From: Amycolatopsis sp. A133
GTDB lineage: Bacteria; Actinomycetota; Actinomycetes; Mycobacteriales; Pseudonocardiaceae
Assembly: GCF_031082405.1 (NCBI RefSeq)
Contig: NZ_JAVHJU010000015.1
Location: 62,001 to 126,000, forward strand
DNA: 64,000 nucleotides
Reading direction: 5' to 3'
In this document: positions 1-7,541 of the stretch, piece by piece
Layout of the letters: the number at the start of each line of letters is the position of its first letter
Numbering within the stretch: the first letter of the stretch is position 1
Notes under the pieces: model-generated
Databases searched by the model: none
Told to the model about the DNA's origin: nothing
The model's input: only the letters and a program-made list of their open reading frames with translations
Made by a program: the position numbers and the translations under genes

Positions 1-1
1 T

Positions 2-1504
2 CAGCAGGGCCAGGGTGGCGACCGTCAGCAGGGTCAGGGAGGCGACCGCCAGCAGGGCGAGCGCAACCGCGACCAGCAGCGCCAGGGCGGCGGCAACCGC
101 GGCGACAACCGGGGTGACAGCCGGGGTGAAAACCGCGGCGACAGCCGGGGTGACAACCGCCAGGACGGCAACCGCCAGCGCAACCAGCAGGACGGCAACC
201 GCGGCGGCCAGGACAGCCGCGGCAGCCAGGACAACCGGGCCCAGCAGGACGACGACGAGGAAGGCGGCCGTCGCGGCCGTCGCTTCCGCGATCGCCGTCG
301 CCGGGGCAGCGGTGGCGGCCGGCCCGAAGCCGGCTCGCCGGACACCGAGATCCGCGACGACGACGTCCTGCTGCCCGTCGCGGGCATCCTCGACGTGCTG
401 GACAACTACGCGTTCGTGCGGACCTCCGGCTACCTCGCCGGCCCGAACGACGTGTACGTCTCGCTGTCGCTGGTCCGCAAGTACGGCCTGCGCCGCGGTG
501 ACGCCATCACCGGCGTCGTGCGCCAGCCGCGTGACGGCGAGCAGCAGCGGCAGAAGTTCAACCCGCTGGTGCGCGTCGACTCGATCAACGGGCTGGAGCC
601 GGACGAGGCCAAGCGGCGTCCCGACTTCACCAAGCTGACCCCGCTGTACCCGAACGAGCGGCTGCGCCTCGAGACCGAGTCGCACAAGCTCACGACCCGC
701 GTGATCGACCTGATCATGCCGGTCGGCAAGGGGCAGCGCGCCCTGATCGTGTCGCCGCCGAAGGCCGGTAAGACCACGATCATGCAGGACATCGCGAACG
801 CGATCTCCACGAACAACCCCGAGTGCCACCTGATGGTCGTCCTGGTCGACGAGCGTCCGGAAGAGGTCACGGACATGCAGCGGTCGGTGAAGGGTGAGGT
901 CATCGCCTCCACCTTCGACCGTCCGCCGGCGGACCACACCTCGGTCGCGGAGCTGTCGATCGAGCGGGCCAAGCGCCTGGTCGAAATGGGCCACGACGTG
1001 GTCGTGCTGCTCGACTCGATCACCCGCCTCGGCCGCGCCTACAACCTGGCGGCCCCGGCGTCCGGCCGGATCCTGTCCGGTGGTGTCGACTCGACCGCGC
1101 TCTACCCGCCGAAGCGGTTCCTCGGCGCGGCGCGCAACATCGAGAACGGCGGTTCGCTGACCATCTTCGCGACGGCGATGGTCGAGACCGGCTCGACGAT
1201 GGACACGGTCATCTTCGAGGAGTTCAAGGGCACCGGCAACGCCGAGCTCAAGCTGGACCGGAAGATCGCCGAGCGCCGGGTGTTCCCGGCGGTCGACGTC
1301 AACCCGTCCGGTACCCGCAAGGACGAGCTGCTGCTGAACCCGGACGAGCTGGCCGTGACCGTGAAGCTGAGCCGGGTGCTGCACGCGCTCGACTCGCAGC
1401 AGGCCATCGACCTGCTGATCTCGCGGCTGCGCAAGACCAAGACGAACACCGAGTTCCTGATGCAGGTCTCGAAGACCGCCCTCGGCGGCGGCGAAGACGA
1501 CTGA
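2..1504 (+). CDS. rho: Transcription termination factor Rho (5' end outside window)
   Basis: Hexameric ATP-dependent RNA helicase that ends transcription. The frame is open from the first bases, so the true N-terminus lies upstream. The first ~110 visible codons encode low-complexity sequence rich in Arg, Gly, Asp, Asn and Gln with repeated RGD/NRGD units, then an acidic DDDEE patch and a basic RRGRRFRDRRRR stretch. The conserved body starts near base 356 (DDVLLPVAGILDVLDNYAF). The primary RNA-binding fold follows, then Walker A (PPKAGKTT, about base 760) and Walker B (VVLLDSITRLGRAYN, about base 1000). The C-terminus is normal. The Arg/Gly/Asn-rich insert is typical of actinobacterial Rho. 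A strong hairpin follows the stop, and rpmE is next, as in mycobacteria. Confidence 0.97.
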   Translation, partial: QQGQGGDRQQGQGGDRQQGERNRDQQRQGGGNRGDNRGDSRGENRGDSRGDNRQDGNRQRNQQDGNRGGQDSRGSQDNRAQQDDDEEGGRRGRRFRDRRRRGSGGGRPEAGSPDTEIRDDDVLLPVAGILDVLDNYAFVRTSGYLAGPNDVYVSLSLVRKYGLRRGDAITGVVRQPRDGEQQRQKFNPLVRVDSINGLEPDEAKRRPDFTKLTPLYPNERLRLETESHKLTTRVIDLIMPVGKGQRALIVSPPKAGKTTIMQDIANAISTNNPECHLMVVLVDERPEEVTDMQRSVKGEVIASTFDRPPADHTSVAELSIERAKRLVEMGHDVVVLLDSITRLGRAYNLAAPASGRILSGGVDSTALYPPKRFLGAARNIENGGSLTIFATAMVETGSTMDTVIFEEFKGTGNAELKLDRKIAERRVFPAVDVNPSGTRKDELLLNPDELAVTVKLSRVLHALDSQQAIDLLISRLRKTKTNTEFLMQVSKTALGGGEDD

Positions 1505-1516
1505 TCCCGTCTCGAA

Positions 1517-1548
1517 GGGGGCCTTCCCGGTACGCCGGGGAGGCCCCC
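1517..1548 (+). terminator. Hairpin terminator after rho
   Basis: GGGGGCCTTCCC pairs with GGGGAGGCCCCC across an 8-nt loop, with one G-U pair, and is followed by TTCG. It lies 13 nt after the rho stop. There is no long U-tract, as is usual in high-GC actinomycetes. Confidence 0.8.
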
Positions 1549-1685
1549 TTCGTGGGGGGAATAGCTGGTCAGCGGGGTGCGTTCCAGTACACGTCAGCCC
1601 GTCTGGCAGAATGACCCGCTGAAGTCCGGCGCCGGTTCACCCCGTGGGAACGACTGGGGACCCGGAGCCAACGAGAGAGGACACC

Positions 1686-1916
1686 ATGAAGAGCGGTATT
1701 CACCCCGAGTACGTGGTCACGGACGTGAACTGCGACTGCGGCAACAGCTTCACCACGCGCAGCACCAAGACCAGCGGCAGCATCCACGTCGAGATCTGCT
1801 CGAACTGCCACCCGTTCTACACGGGTAAGCAGAAGATCATGGACACCGGTGGCCGGGTCGCGCGCTTCGAGGCTCGCTACGGCAAGCGGCAGAAGAAGGA
1901 AGCCGACGCCAAGTAG
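1686..1916 (+). CDS. rpmE: 50S ribosomal protein L31 (zinc-binding form)
   Basis: Ribosomal large-subunit protein of 76 residues. The start chosen is ATG 1686 ([10 protein letters not shown]), 5 nt after a GAGAGG ribosome-binding site. An in-frame ATG at 1644 would add 14 residues not found in L31. The CDC and CSNC cysteines are retained, so this is the zinc-containing C+ paralogue. That form is normally replaced by the C- form under zinc starvation. The basic C-terminus ([10 protein letters not shown]) fits rRNA contact. It lies between rho and prfA, the conserved actinobacterial order, and has its own terminator. Confidence 0.96.
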   Translation: MKSGIHPEYVVTDVNCDCGNSFTTRSTKTSGSIHVEICSNCHPFYTGKQKIMDTGGRVARFEARYGKRQKKEADAK

Positions 1917-1924
1917 CTTTTTCC

Positions 1925-1958
1925 ACGGCGCCCACCCGGTCCTCCGGGTGGGCGCCGT
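1925..1958 (+). terminator. Hairpin terminator after rpmE
   Basis: A perfect 15-bp GC-rich stem (ACGGCGCCCACCCGG and its complement) with a 4-nt loop, followed by a weak T-rich stretch. It separates rpmE from prfA. Confidence 0.88.
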
Positions 1959-1997
1959 CGCTTTGTATGGACACGGCGTGTGACTCCGGGCTGAGAG

Positions 1998-3086
1998 GTG
2001 GCAGAGGTGGCAGAGGTGGATTCGAGCTCGCTCAAGGGGCTGCTCGCCGAGCACGCGGAGCTGGAGACCCAGCTGGCGGACCCCGCGGTGCACGCCGACC
2101 AGGCGCGCGCCCGCAAGCTCGGCCGCCGCTACGCCGAGCTGACGCCGGTCGTGAAGGCCGTCCGCGAGCTGGACGCCGTCCGCGACGACCTCTCGGCGGC
2201 CCGGGAGATGGCCGGGGAGGACGCGGAGTTCGCCGCGGAGGCCGAGGAGCTGTCCGCGAAGGTCCCCGACCTGGAGTCCAAGCTCACCGAGCTGCTGCTC
2301 CCGCGCGACCCGTACGACGGCTCCGACGTCGTGATGGAGATCAAGTCCGGCGAAGGCGGCGAGGAGTCGGCCTTGTTCGCCGGCGACCTGCTGCGGATGT
2401 ACCTGCGCTACGCCGAGCGCCACGGCTGGAAGGCGGAGGTCCTCGACTCGGTGGACTCCGACCTGGGCGGCTTCAAGGACGTCACGCTGTCGATCAAGAG
2501 CAAGACGGCCGACGTCAACGGGGTGTGGTCCCGCCTGAAGTTCGAGGGCGGCGTGCACCGCGTCCAGCGCGTGCCGGCGACCGAGTCGCAGGGCCGCATC
2601 CACACTTCCGCGTCCGGCGTGCTCATCTACCCGGAGCCGGAGGAGGTCGAGGTCGAGATCGACCCGAACGACCTGCGCATCGACGTGTTCCGCTCCTCGG
2701 GCCCCGGCGGCCAGAGCGTCAACACGACCGACTCGGCGGTGCGGATCACCCACCTGCCGACCGGCATCGTCGTGTCCTGCCAGAACGAGAAGTCCCAGAT
2801 CCAGAACCGCGCGCGGGCGCTGCAGGTGCTCCAGGCGCGGTTGCAGGCGATCGCGGAGGAGGAGGCGGCGGCCAAGGCGTCCGACGCCCGCCGTTCGCAG
2901 GTCCGGACGGTCGACCGCTCGGAGCGGGTGCGCACGTACAACTTCCCGGAGAACCGCATCTCGGATCACCGGGTGAACTACAAGGCGTACAACCTCGACC
3001 AGGTCCTGGACGGCGAACTCGACGGCGTGCTGGACGCACTGGCGACGGCGGACCGCGAAGAGCGCTTGGCGTCCCAGTCGGGCTGA
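1998..3086 (+). CDS. prfA: Peptide chain release factor 1
   Basis: Class I release factor recognising UAA and UAG. It is 362 residues from GTG 1998, the normal family length. The GGQ motif ([17 protein letters not shown], about base 2696) inserts into the peptidyl-transferase centre, and its Gln is the target of PrmC methylation. A PAT-like codon-recognition region lies upstream. The start is ambiguous: GTGGCAGAG is repeated, giving in-frame GTG codons at 1998, 2007 and 2016. The third begins the conserved part ([13 protein letters not shown]). prmC, often the next gene, lies 3.5 kb away here. Confidence 0.95.
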   Translation: MAEVAEVDSSSLKGLLAEHAELETQLADPAVHADQARARKLGRRYAELTPVVKAVRELDAVRDDLSAAREMAGEDAEFAAEAEELSAKVPDLESKLTELLLPRDPYDGSDVVMEIKSGEGGEESALFAGDLLRMYLRYAERHGWKAEVLDSVDSDLGGFKDVTLSIKSKTADVNGVWSRLKFEGGVHRVQRVPATESQGRIHTSASGVLIYPEPEEVEVEIDPNDLRIDVFRSSGPGGQSVNTTDSAVRITHLPTGIVVSCQNEKSQIQNRARALQVLQARLQAIAEEEAAAKASDARRSQVRTVDRSERVRTYNFPENRISDHRVNYKAYNLDQVLDGELDGVLDALATADREERLASQSG

Positions 3087-3125
3087 CCGCGAGCCGCGTC
3101 CCCCGCGGCGGCTCGCGGCCGGGGT

Positions 3126-3572
3126 TCAGCTGCAGGCCACGGGCCCCGCGGAGGCGCGGAACTGGTTCACCGAACCGCTGCCCAGCGACAGGTTGCCGGA
3201 CACGTAGATGCACAGGCCGTCGGTGTGGGTCACCACGACCCCGCCCGCGTAGGTGGAGAACGTGCCCGAGTCGGTCACCGGGGTGGACATGAGTTCCGTG
3301 CGGATGCTGACCGACATGGAGTGCGACCCGGACGCGTTGTCGTAGACCTTCGCGCAGTTGGTGCCGCCGTTCGCGCCGGAGTACCAGAGGCGCAGGACGC
3401 CCGCCTGTTCCCCGAGCGAGTTGCTCAGCAGCTTCGGCAACCCGTAGTTGTGGATCTCGGTACCCGGGCAGGTCGCCACCGGCGCGGCGACGGCTTGCGT
3501 GGCGGGCACCGCGGTGAGCGCTGCGGCCACCGCTCCTGCGACGACGGCGAACTTCTTCAGAAACGACTGCAT
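3126..3572 (-). CDS. Small secreted protein of unknown function
   Basis: A 148-residue protein from ATG 3572 (MQSFLKKFAVV), preceded by GGGAG. An upstream in-frame ATG at 3632 would bury the signal peptide. Lys residues plus a hydrophobic Ala/Val core and an AVAA-type cleavage site predict Sec export. The mature part has four cysteines (TCPG, TNCAK, LCIYV, VACS), probably two disulfides, and is rich in Gly, Ser and Asn. It faintly resembles small spore-associated actinomycete proteins, but I do not recognise the family with confidence. It is convergent with prfA and separate from the glycosyltransferase operon. Confidence 0.72.
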   Translation of the reverse strand: MQSFLKKFAVVAGAVAAALTAVPATQAVAAPVATCPGTEIHNYGLPKLLSNSLGEQAGVLRLWYSGANGGTNCAKVYDNASGSHSMSVSIRTELMSTPVTDSGTFSTYAGGVVVTHTDGLCIYVSGNLSLGSGSVNQFRASAGPVACS

Positions 3573-3666
3573 TCGGGAACTCCCTCGGGTGCGCGGTGCC
3601 CGAGCTGTCCCGGAGCACCGCTGCCACCACACCCGAGAGGCCGCCGCGGTTTAGCCCGGCCGGGCG

Positions 3667-4932
3667 TCAGCCGGCCCAGAAGCCCGTGACGAACCGGATG
3701 TAGATCGTTCCGCAGACCAGCGCGTTCGCGTACAGCACCACGTGCACCGCGCCGCGCAGCTGCGGGCGGCGCTCGCCGAACAGGACCAGCGCCACGTACA
3801 TCACCAGGCACGGCAGCAGGTAGCGGTGCACCGACACCACGTTGCTGTTCATCGTCAGCATCACGATCGACGCGAACCCGAACAGCGCCAGCGGGACGCC
3901 CTTCGCCCGCAGGGCCACCAGGACGTACACCGAGGACACGAACAGCAGCACCAGGCCGATCAGCGGCAGCACGTGGCTCATCAGCGTCCACGCGTCCAGC
4001 CGGGTGTCCCCGAGCAGTGCGTGGCCGGTGATCTTGGCTTCGCCCCAGAGCGTCTCGAGGATGTTCGGGTTGAACCGGTGGTACGACCAGCTCGGCACAC
4101 CCTTGAGCGCGTTGAAGCTCGCGAACGCGTCCCCGGTCTGGATCTTCATGTAGACCAGCACGGCACCGAGGCCGGCGAACGCCACCGGGAACCACAGCAG
4201 GTGCCACGACAGCAGGCCGCGCAGCTTCCAGTCCTTCGACCGCCAGAACTCCAGGAAGCACAGGCCGACGAACACCGCCGCGGTGACGCGCGAGGCCGTG
4301 AGCGGGATGAGCGTCAGCCCCATCCACAGCCATTGGCGGCGCAGCGCGAACAGGTAGGCCCAGAAGCCCAGCGCGCAGAACACCGCTTCGCTGTAGAACG
4401 AGTGCAGGAAGAACGCGGCGGGCGCGGTGAGGAAGGCCGCGACGACCAGCCACGGGGCCCGCTCGCCGTCGAAGAAGTGGCGGCCGATCTTCAGCAGCGC
4501 GACCGCGGCCAGCCAGGTGGCCACCAGGTTGACCAGGAACCCGGCGGCGAGCAGGCCGAGCGTGCCGAAGCTCGCCGTCTGCACCAGCCAGACCAGGATC
4601 GGGAACACCGGGTAGAACGCCCGCGTCGGGGCGTAGCTGCCGGTGTAGGCGTGCACGGCGATCTCGCCGTAGTTGCCGGCGTCCCACCGGTAGGTGTGCG
4701 CCAGCAGGCTCATCGTCGAGCCGATGCCGGTCTTCGGGATGCCCTCGCTGACCGGGCTGGACGGCGCGAACAGGTACGCCACGGCGATCAGGACCACGTT
4801 CCAGGCCAGCACCACGGCGAAGACGCGGGCGTAGTCGCCGTTCAGCCAGGCCCAGCGACCGGCGCGGGCCGGCTCCGGGTGTTCCGGACCCGCCTCGTCG
4901 GTCACCCGGGACGAGACGGCCGTGCTAGTCAT
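3667..4932 (-). CDS. Polytopic membrane mannosyltransferase, PIG-V-like
   Basis: A 421-residue membrane protein with a hydrophilic N-terminus and about ten hydrophobic helices. The first luminal loop carries RWDAGNYGEIA and, after it, AFYPVFPIL. These resemble the RWD..Y.. and FFPLYP signatures of PIG-V/GT76 mannosyltransferases that use polyprenyl-phosphate sugars. It is the last gene of a three-gene operon: its ATG lies inside the end of the upstream gtrA-like gene (8-nt overlap). With a GT2 polyprenyl-phosphate glycosyltransferase and a GtrA flippase-like protein, it probably transfers a lipid-linked hexose to an extracytoplasmic acceptor. The acceptor is unknown. Confidence 0.78.
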   Translation of the reverse strand: MTSTAVSSRVTDEAGPEHPEPARAGRWAWLNGDYARVFAVVLAWNVVLIAVAYLFAPSSPVSEGIPKTGIGSTMSLLAHTYRWDAGNYGEIAVHAYTGSYAPTRAFYPVFPILVWLVQTASFGTLGLLAAGFLVNLVATWLAAVALLKIGRHFFDGERAPWLVVAAFLTAPAAFFLHSFYSEAVFCALGFWAYLFALRRQWLWMGLTLIPLTASRVTAAVFVGLCFLEFWRSKDWKLRGLLSWHLLWFPVAFAGLGAVLVYMKIQTGDAFASFNALKGVPSWSYHRFNPNILETLWGEAKITGHALLGDTRLDAWTLMSHVLPLIGLVLLFVSSVYVLVALRAKGVPLALFGFASIVMLTMNSNVVSVHRYLLPCLVMYVALVLFGERRPQLRGAVHVVLYANALVCGTIYIRFVTGFWAG

Positions 4933-5356
4933 GCGTAACCTCCGGGACCGGCGTCCCGGCCGCTGCGGGCCGGGGCCGGAAGACGACCTTGTGGTAGAGC
5001 ACGTAGTTCCAGACCAGGCCGACCGCGATCCCGGCGAACTTCGGCACCAGCACGTGCACCCCGGGGAACGCGCTGGTGACCGCGAAGATGATCGCCGCCT
5101 GCACCACCCACAGCCCGAACGCGGTGACGCCGAAGAACAGCAGCGCCTGGCGCCGGACGTCGCCGTCCTTGGCGCGGAAGGTGAAGTTGCGGTTCAGGGT
5201 GAAGCTGAGCAGCATGCCGGTGGTCGTCGAGAGGAAGTTCGCGACGAACAGCGGGACGCCCAGCGTCACCAGCAGCGCGTAGCCGAGTGCGTCGACGAGC
5301 GTGTTCGCCACCCCGACCAGCCCGAAGCGCAGCTGGGTCGCCGTGATCAGCTTCAC
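4925..5356 (-). CDS. GtrA-family membrane protein
   Basis: A 143-residue protein with four predicted transmembrane helices and the GtrA/DPMS pattern: LRFGLVGVANTLVDALGYALL at the N-terminus, NRNFTFRAK in the middle and NYVLYHKVVFRP at the end. GtrA proteins are thought to flip polyprenyl-phosphate-linked sugars across the membrane. Its ATG overlaps the stop of the upstream GT2 gene by 4 nt (ATGA), so the two are translationally coupled. Together with the downstream PIG-V-like gene this makes a complete make, flip and transfer set. Confidence 0.88.
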   Translation of the reverse strand: MKLITATQLRFGLVGVANTLVDALGYALLVTLGVPLFVANFLSTTTGMLLSFTLNRNFTFRAKDGDVRRQALLFFGVTAFGLWVVQAAIIFAVTSAFPGVHVLVPKFAGIAVGLVWNYVLYHKVVFRPRPAAAGTPVPEVTHD

Positions 5357-6357
5357 CGGGTGCCACTTCCCGCGTCGGCGCCCTCGCGGGCCTCGACCGG
5401 CACCCCCGGGCTCGTGCGCACCGACGCGACGCCGTAGAGCGGCCGGTTCTGCACCTGGGAGTACGTGCGGCCGATGTAGCTGCCGAGCACGCCGAGCATG
5501 ATGATCTGGATCCCGCCGAGGAAGAACATCGCGATCCCGAGGAACGCCCAGCCGGGCACCGCGGTCTCCGGGGCGAACAGCTTGACGCCGCCGACGTAGA
5601 GGATCCCCACGAAGCTCAGGAACGAGATCAGGTAACCCATCCGCGTGATCATCCGCAGCGGCGTCACCGAGAAGCCGAGGATGCCGTCGGCGGCGAAGCG
5701 CAGCATCTTGCGCAGCGGGTAGCCCGTGACACCGGCGTGCCGTTTGTCACGGTCGAACAGCACGGCCGTCTGCTTGAAGCCGATGTAGCTGACCAGCCCG
5801 CGCAGGAAGCGGTCGCGCTCGCGGTACTTGCGCAGCTCGTCGACCACCTTGCGGTCGATCAGCCGGAAGTCGCCGGTGTTCTTCGGGATGTCGACCGCGG
5901 CCATCTTCCGCAGGAACCAGTAGAACCCGCCGGCGGTGAGCTTCTTGAACACCGAGTCCTGACGCGAGCGGCGCTGCGCGTAGACGACGTCGAAGCCCTC
6001 TTCCCACTTCTCGATGAGCTCGAGCGCCACCCGCGGCGGGTCCTGCATGTCGCTGTCCATGATGACGACGGCGTCCGCGTCGACCAGGTCCAGCCCGGCG
6101 GTGACGGCCATCTGGTGACCGAAGTTGCGGGAGAGCTCGATCACCGTGACCCGCTCGTCGCGGGCGCTGAGCTCGGTGAGCTTCGCCAGCGAACCGTCCC
6201 GGCTGCCGTCGTCGACGTAGAGGAAGCTGAACTCGTACTTCCCGGCGAGGGGGGCGGTCACCTCGTCCACGGTCCGGTGCAGCAGGTCGATGTTCTCTTC
6301 CTCGTTGTAGATCGGGAAGATGAACGCCACCCGGCGGGTGATCGGCTCTGTGGGCAC
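5353..6357 (-). CDS. GT2 polyprenyl-phosphate glycosyltransferase (DPM1/GtrB-like)
   Basis: A 334-residue protein. The start chosen is GTG 6357 (reading VPTEPITRR), with GGGGAG 8 nt upstream. The frame stays open further upstream, but that sequence is not protein-like. The GT-A domain shows FPIYNEEENI, YVDDGSRDGS, LSRNFGHQMA and the metal-binding MDSDMQDPP. Two C-terminal helices (about residues 235-300) are typical of GtrB enzymes. The expected reaction is transfer of a nucleotide-sugar hexose to polyprenyl phosphate on the cytoplasmic face. It is the first gene of the operon and is divergent from prmC. Confidence 0.9.
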   Translation of the reverse strand: MPTEPITRRVAFIFPIYNEEENIDLLHRTVDEVTAPLAGKYEFSFLYVDDGSRDGSLAKLTELSARDERVTVIELSRNFGHQMAVTAGLDLVDADAVVIMDSDMQDPPRVALELIEKWEEGFDVVYAQRRSRQDSVFKKLTAGGFYWFLRKMAAVDIPKNTGDFRLIDRKVVDELRKYRERDRFLRGLVSYIGFKQTAVLFDRDKRHAGVTGYPLRKMLRFAADGILGFSVTPLRMITRMGYLISFLSFVGILYVGGVKLFAPETAVPGWAFLGIAMFFLGGIQIIMLGVLGSYIGRTYSQVQNRPLYGVASVRTSPGVPVEAREGADAGSGTR

Positions 6358-6601
6358 TGCGGGACTCCCCGGAGTTTCGGTGCGGAACGGTTCGGGCGGC
6401 GCCGTCGAGCAGGCGAATCCCCGACCCGGTGCCCTGCATCCTAGGAGATCGGACCGGTCGCGATCCCGGGACCCGGCGGCCGGGTACTTGTCGCCCGGGC
6501 GCGGGGGGTGCCTCGATACGCTGGACGGCGTAGGACCGGCGCGTGTCCTCACGGGGGAGTTCCGCCTGGTGTGCCAGGCTTGACGAGGTGAGGGACGACG
6601 A

Positions 6602-7468
6602 GTGAATCGGCAGCCGCTGCGCCTGGCCATCATCGAGGCCACCCGGATCCTCGAGCGCGCGGGCGTCGCCTCGCCGAGGTTCGACGCCGAGGTGATCGCC
6701 GCGCACGTGCTCGGGGTCGAACGCGGGCGGCTGCCGATGGTGCCGCTGGTCGATCCGCCGGTCATCGAGGCCATCGGCCAGCTCGTCCAGCAGCGCGCGA
6801 AGCGCATCCCGCTGCAGTACCTGACCGGCTGGGCCGCGCTCGGCGACATCACGGTCGCGGTCGGCGCCGGGGTGTTCGTCCCGCGCCCGGAGACCGAGCT
6901 GCTGCTCGAGTGGGGCGTCAAATTTCTGCAGGGCCGCGAGTTCCCGGTGGTGGTGGACCTGTGCACGGGCTCCGGCGCGCTGGCGCTGGCGGTGGCCCAC
7001 GCCCGCCCGGACGCGGTGGTCTACGCGGTGGACATCGACCCGCAGGCGCTGGCCTGGGCCCGCCACAACGCCGACGTGCACGCCGACGCGGGCAACACGC
7101 CCATCCGGCTGTACTCGGGCGACATCGGCGACCCGACGATGTTCGCCGAGCTCGACGGCCTGGTCGACCTGGTGCTCTGCAACCCGCCGTACGTCCCGGA
7201 GGGCACCCCGGTGCCCCCCGAAGTCGCCGAGCACGACCCGCCGCGCGCGGTGTTCGCGGAGGAGAGCGGCCTGGCGGTGATCCGCCACGCGATCGCGGCG
7301 GGAGCCCGGCTGCTGCGCCCGGGCGGCGGGCTGGCGATCGAGCACGACGACACGCACGGCTCGGCGGTCCCGGCCCTGGTCCGGGCCCGCCGGGTGCTCA
7401 CGGGGGTCGAGGGCCACGCGGACCTGACGGGCCGGGCCCGCTTCGTCACCGCTCGCCGGCTGGGCTGA
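6602..7468 (+). CDS. prmC: Release-factor glutamine N5-methyltransferase
   Basis: Methylates the GGQ glutamine of RF1 and RF2 using SAM. It is 288 residues from GTG 6602, with GAGGTGAGGG upstream. An N-terminal helical domain is followed by a Rossmann fold: FVPRPETELLLEW, the SAM loop VDLCTGSGALALAVA, and the substrate motif NPPYVPEG (about base 7180). The promoter probably lies in the 244-bp gap shared with the glycosyltransferase operon. Its substrate gene prfA is 3.5 kb upstream on the same strand. Confidence 0.95.
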   Translation: MNRQPLRLAIIEATRILERAGVASPRFDAEVIAAHVLGVERGRLPMVPLVDPPVIEAIGQLVQQRAKRIPLQYLTGWAALGDITVAVGAGVFVPRPETELLLEWGVKFLQGREFPVVVDLCTGSGALALAVAHARPDAVVYAVDIDPQALAWARHNADVHADAGNTPIRLYSGDIGDPTMFAELDGLVDLVLCNPPYVPEGTPVPPEVAEHDPPRAVFAEESGLAVIRHAIAAGARLLRPGGGLAIEHDDTHGSAVPALVRARRVLTGVEGHADLTGRARFVTARRLG

Positions 7469-7480
7469 GCAGCAGGTCGC

Positions 7481-7523
7481 GAATGACTCATTCGGGACCT
7501 GGGAGGTCCCGAATGAGTCATTC
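7481..7523. repeat. Perfect 20-bp inverted repeat, convergent terminator
   Basis: GAATGACTCATTCGGGACCT, then a GGG loop, then its exact complement. The AATGACTCATT core is itself nearly palindromic, and a further GTTCGG trails behind. It sits between the convergent prmC and M6 protease genes and probably terminates both. A related element recurs at 9667-9716. Confidence 0.82.
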
Positions 7524-7541
7524 GGGACGTTCGGCGGGGGA

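Noticed and set aside
3742..4938. Long plus-strand open frame across the PIG-V-like gene
   Set aside because: His/Gln/Arg-rich translation typical of a shadow frame in high-GC DNA; the minus-strand frame shows membrane helices and family motifs.
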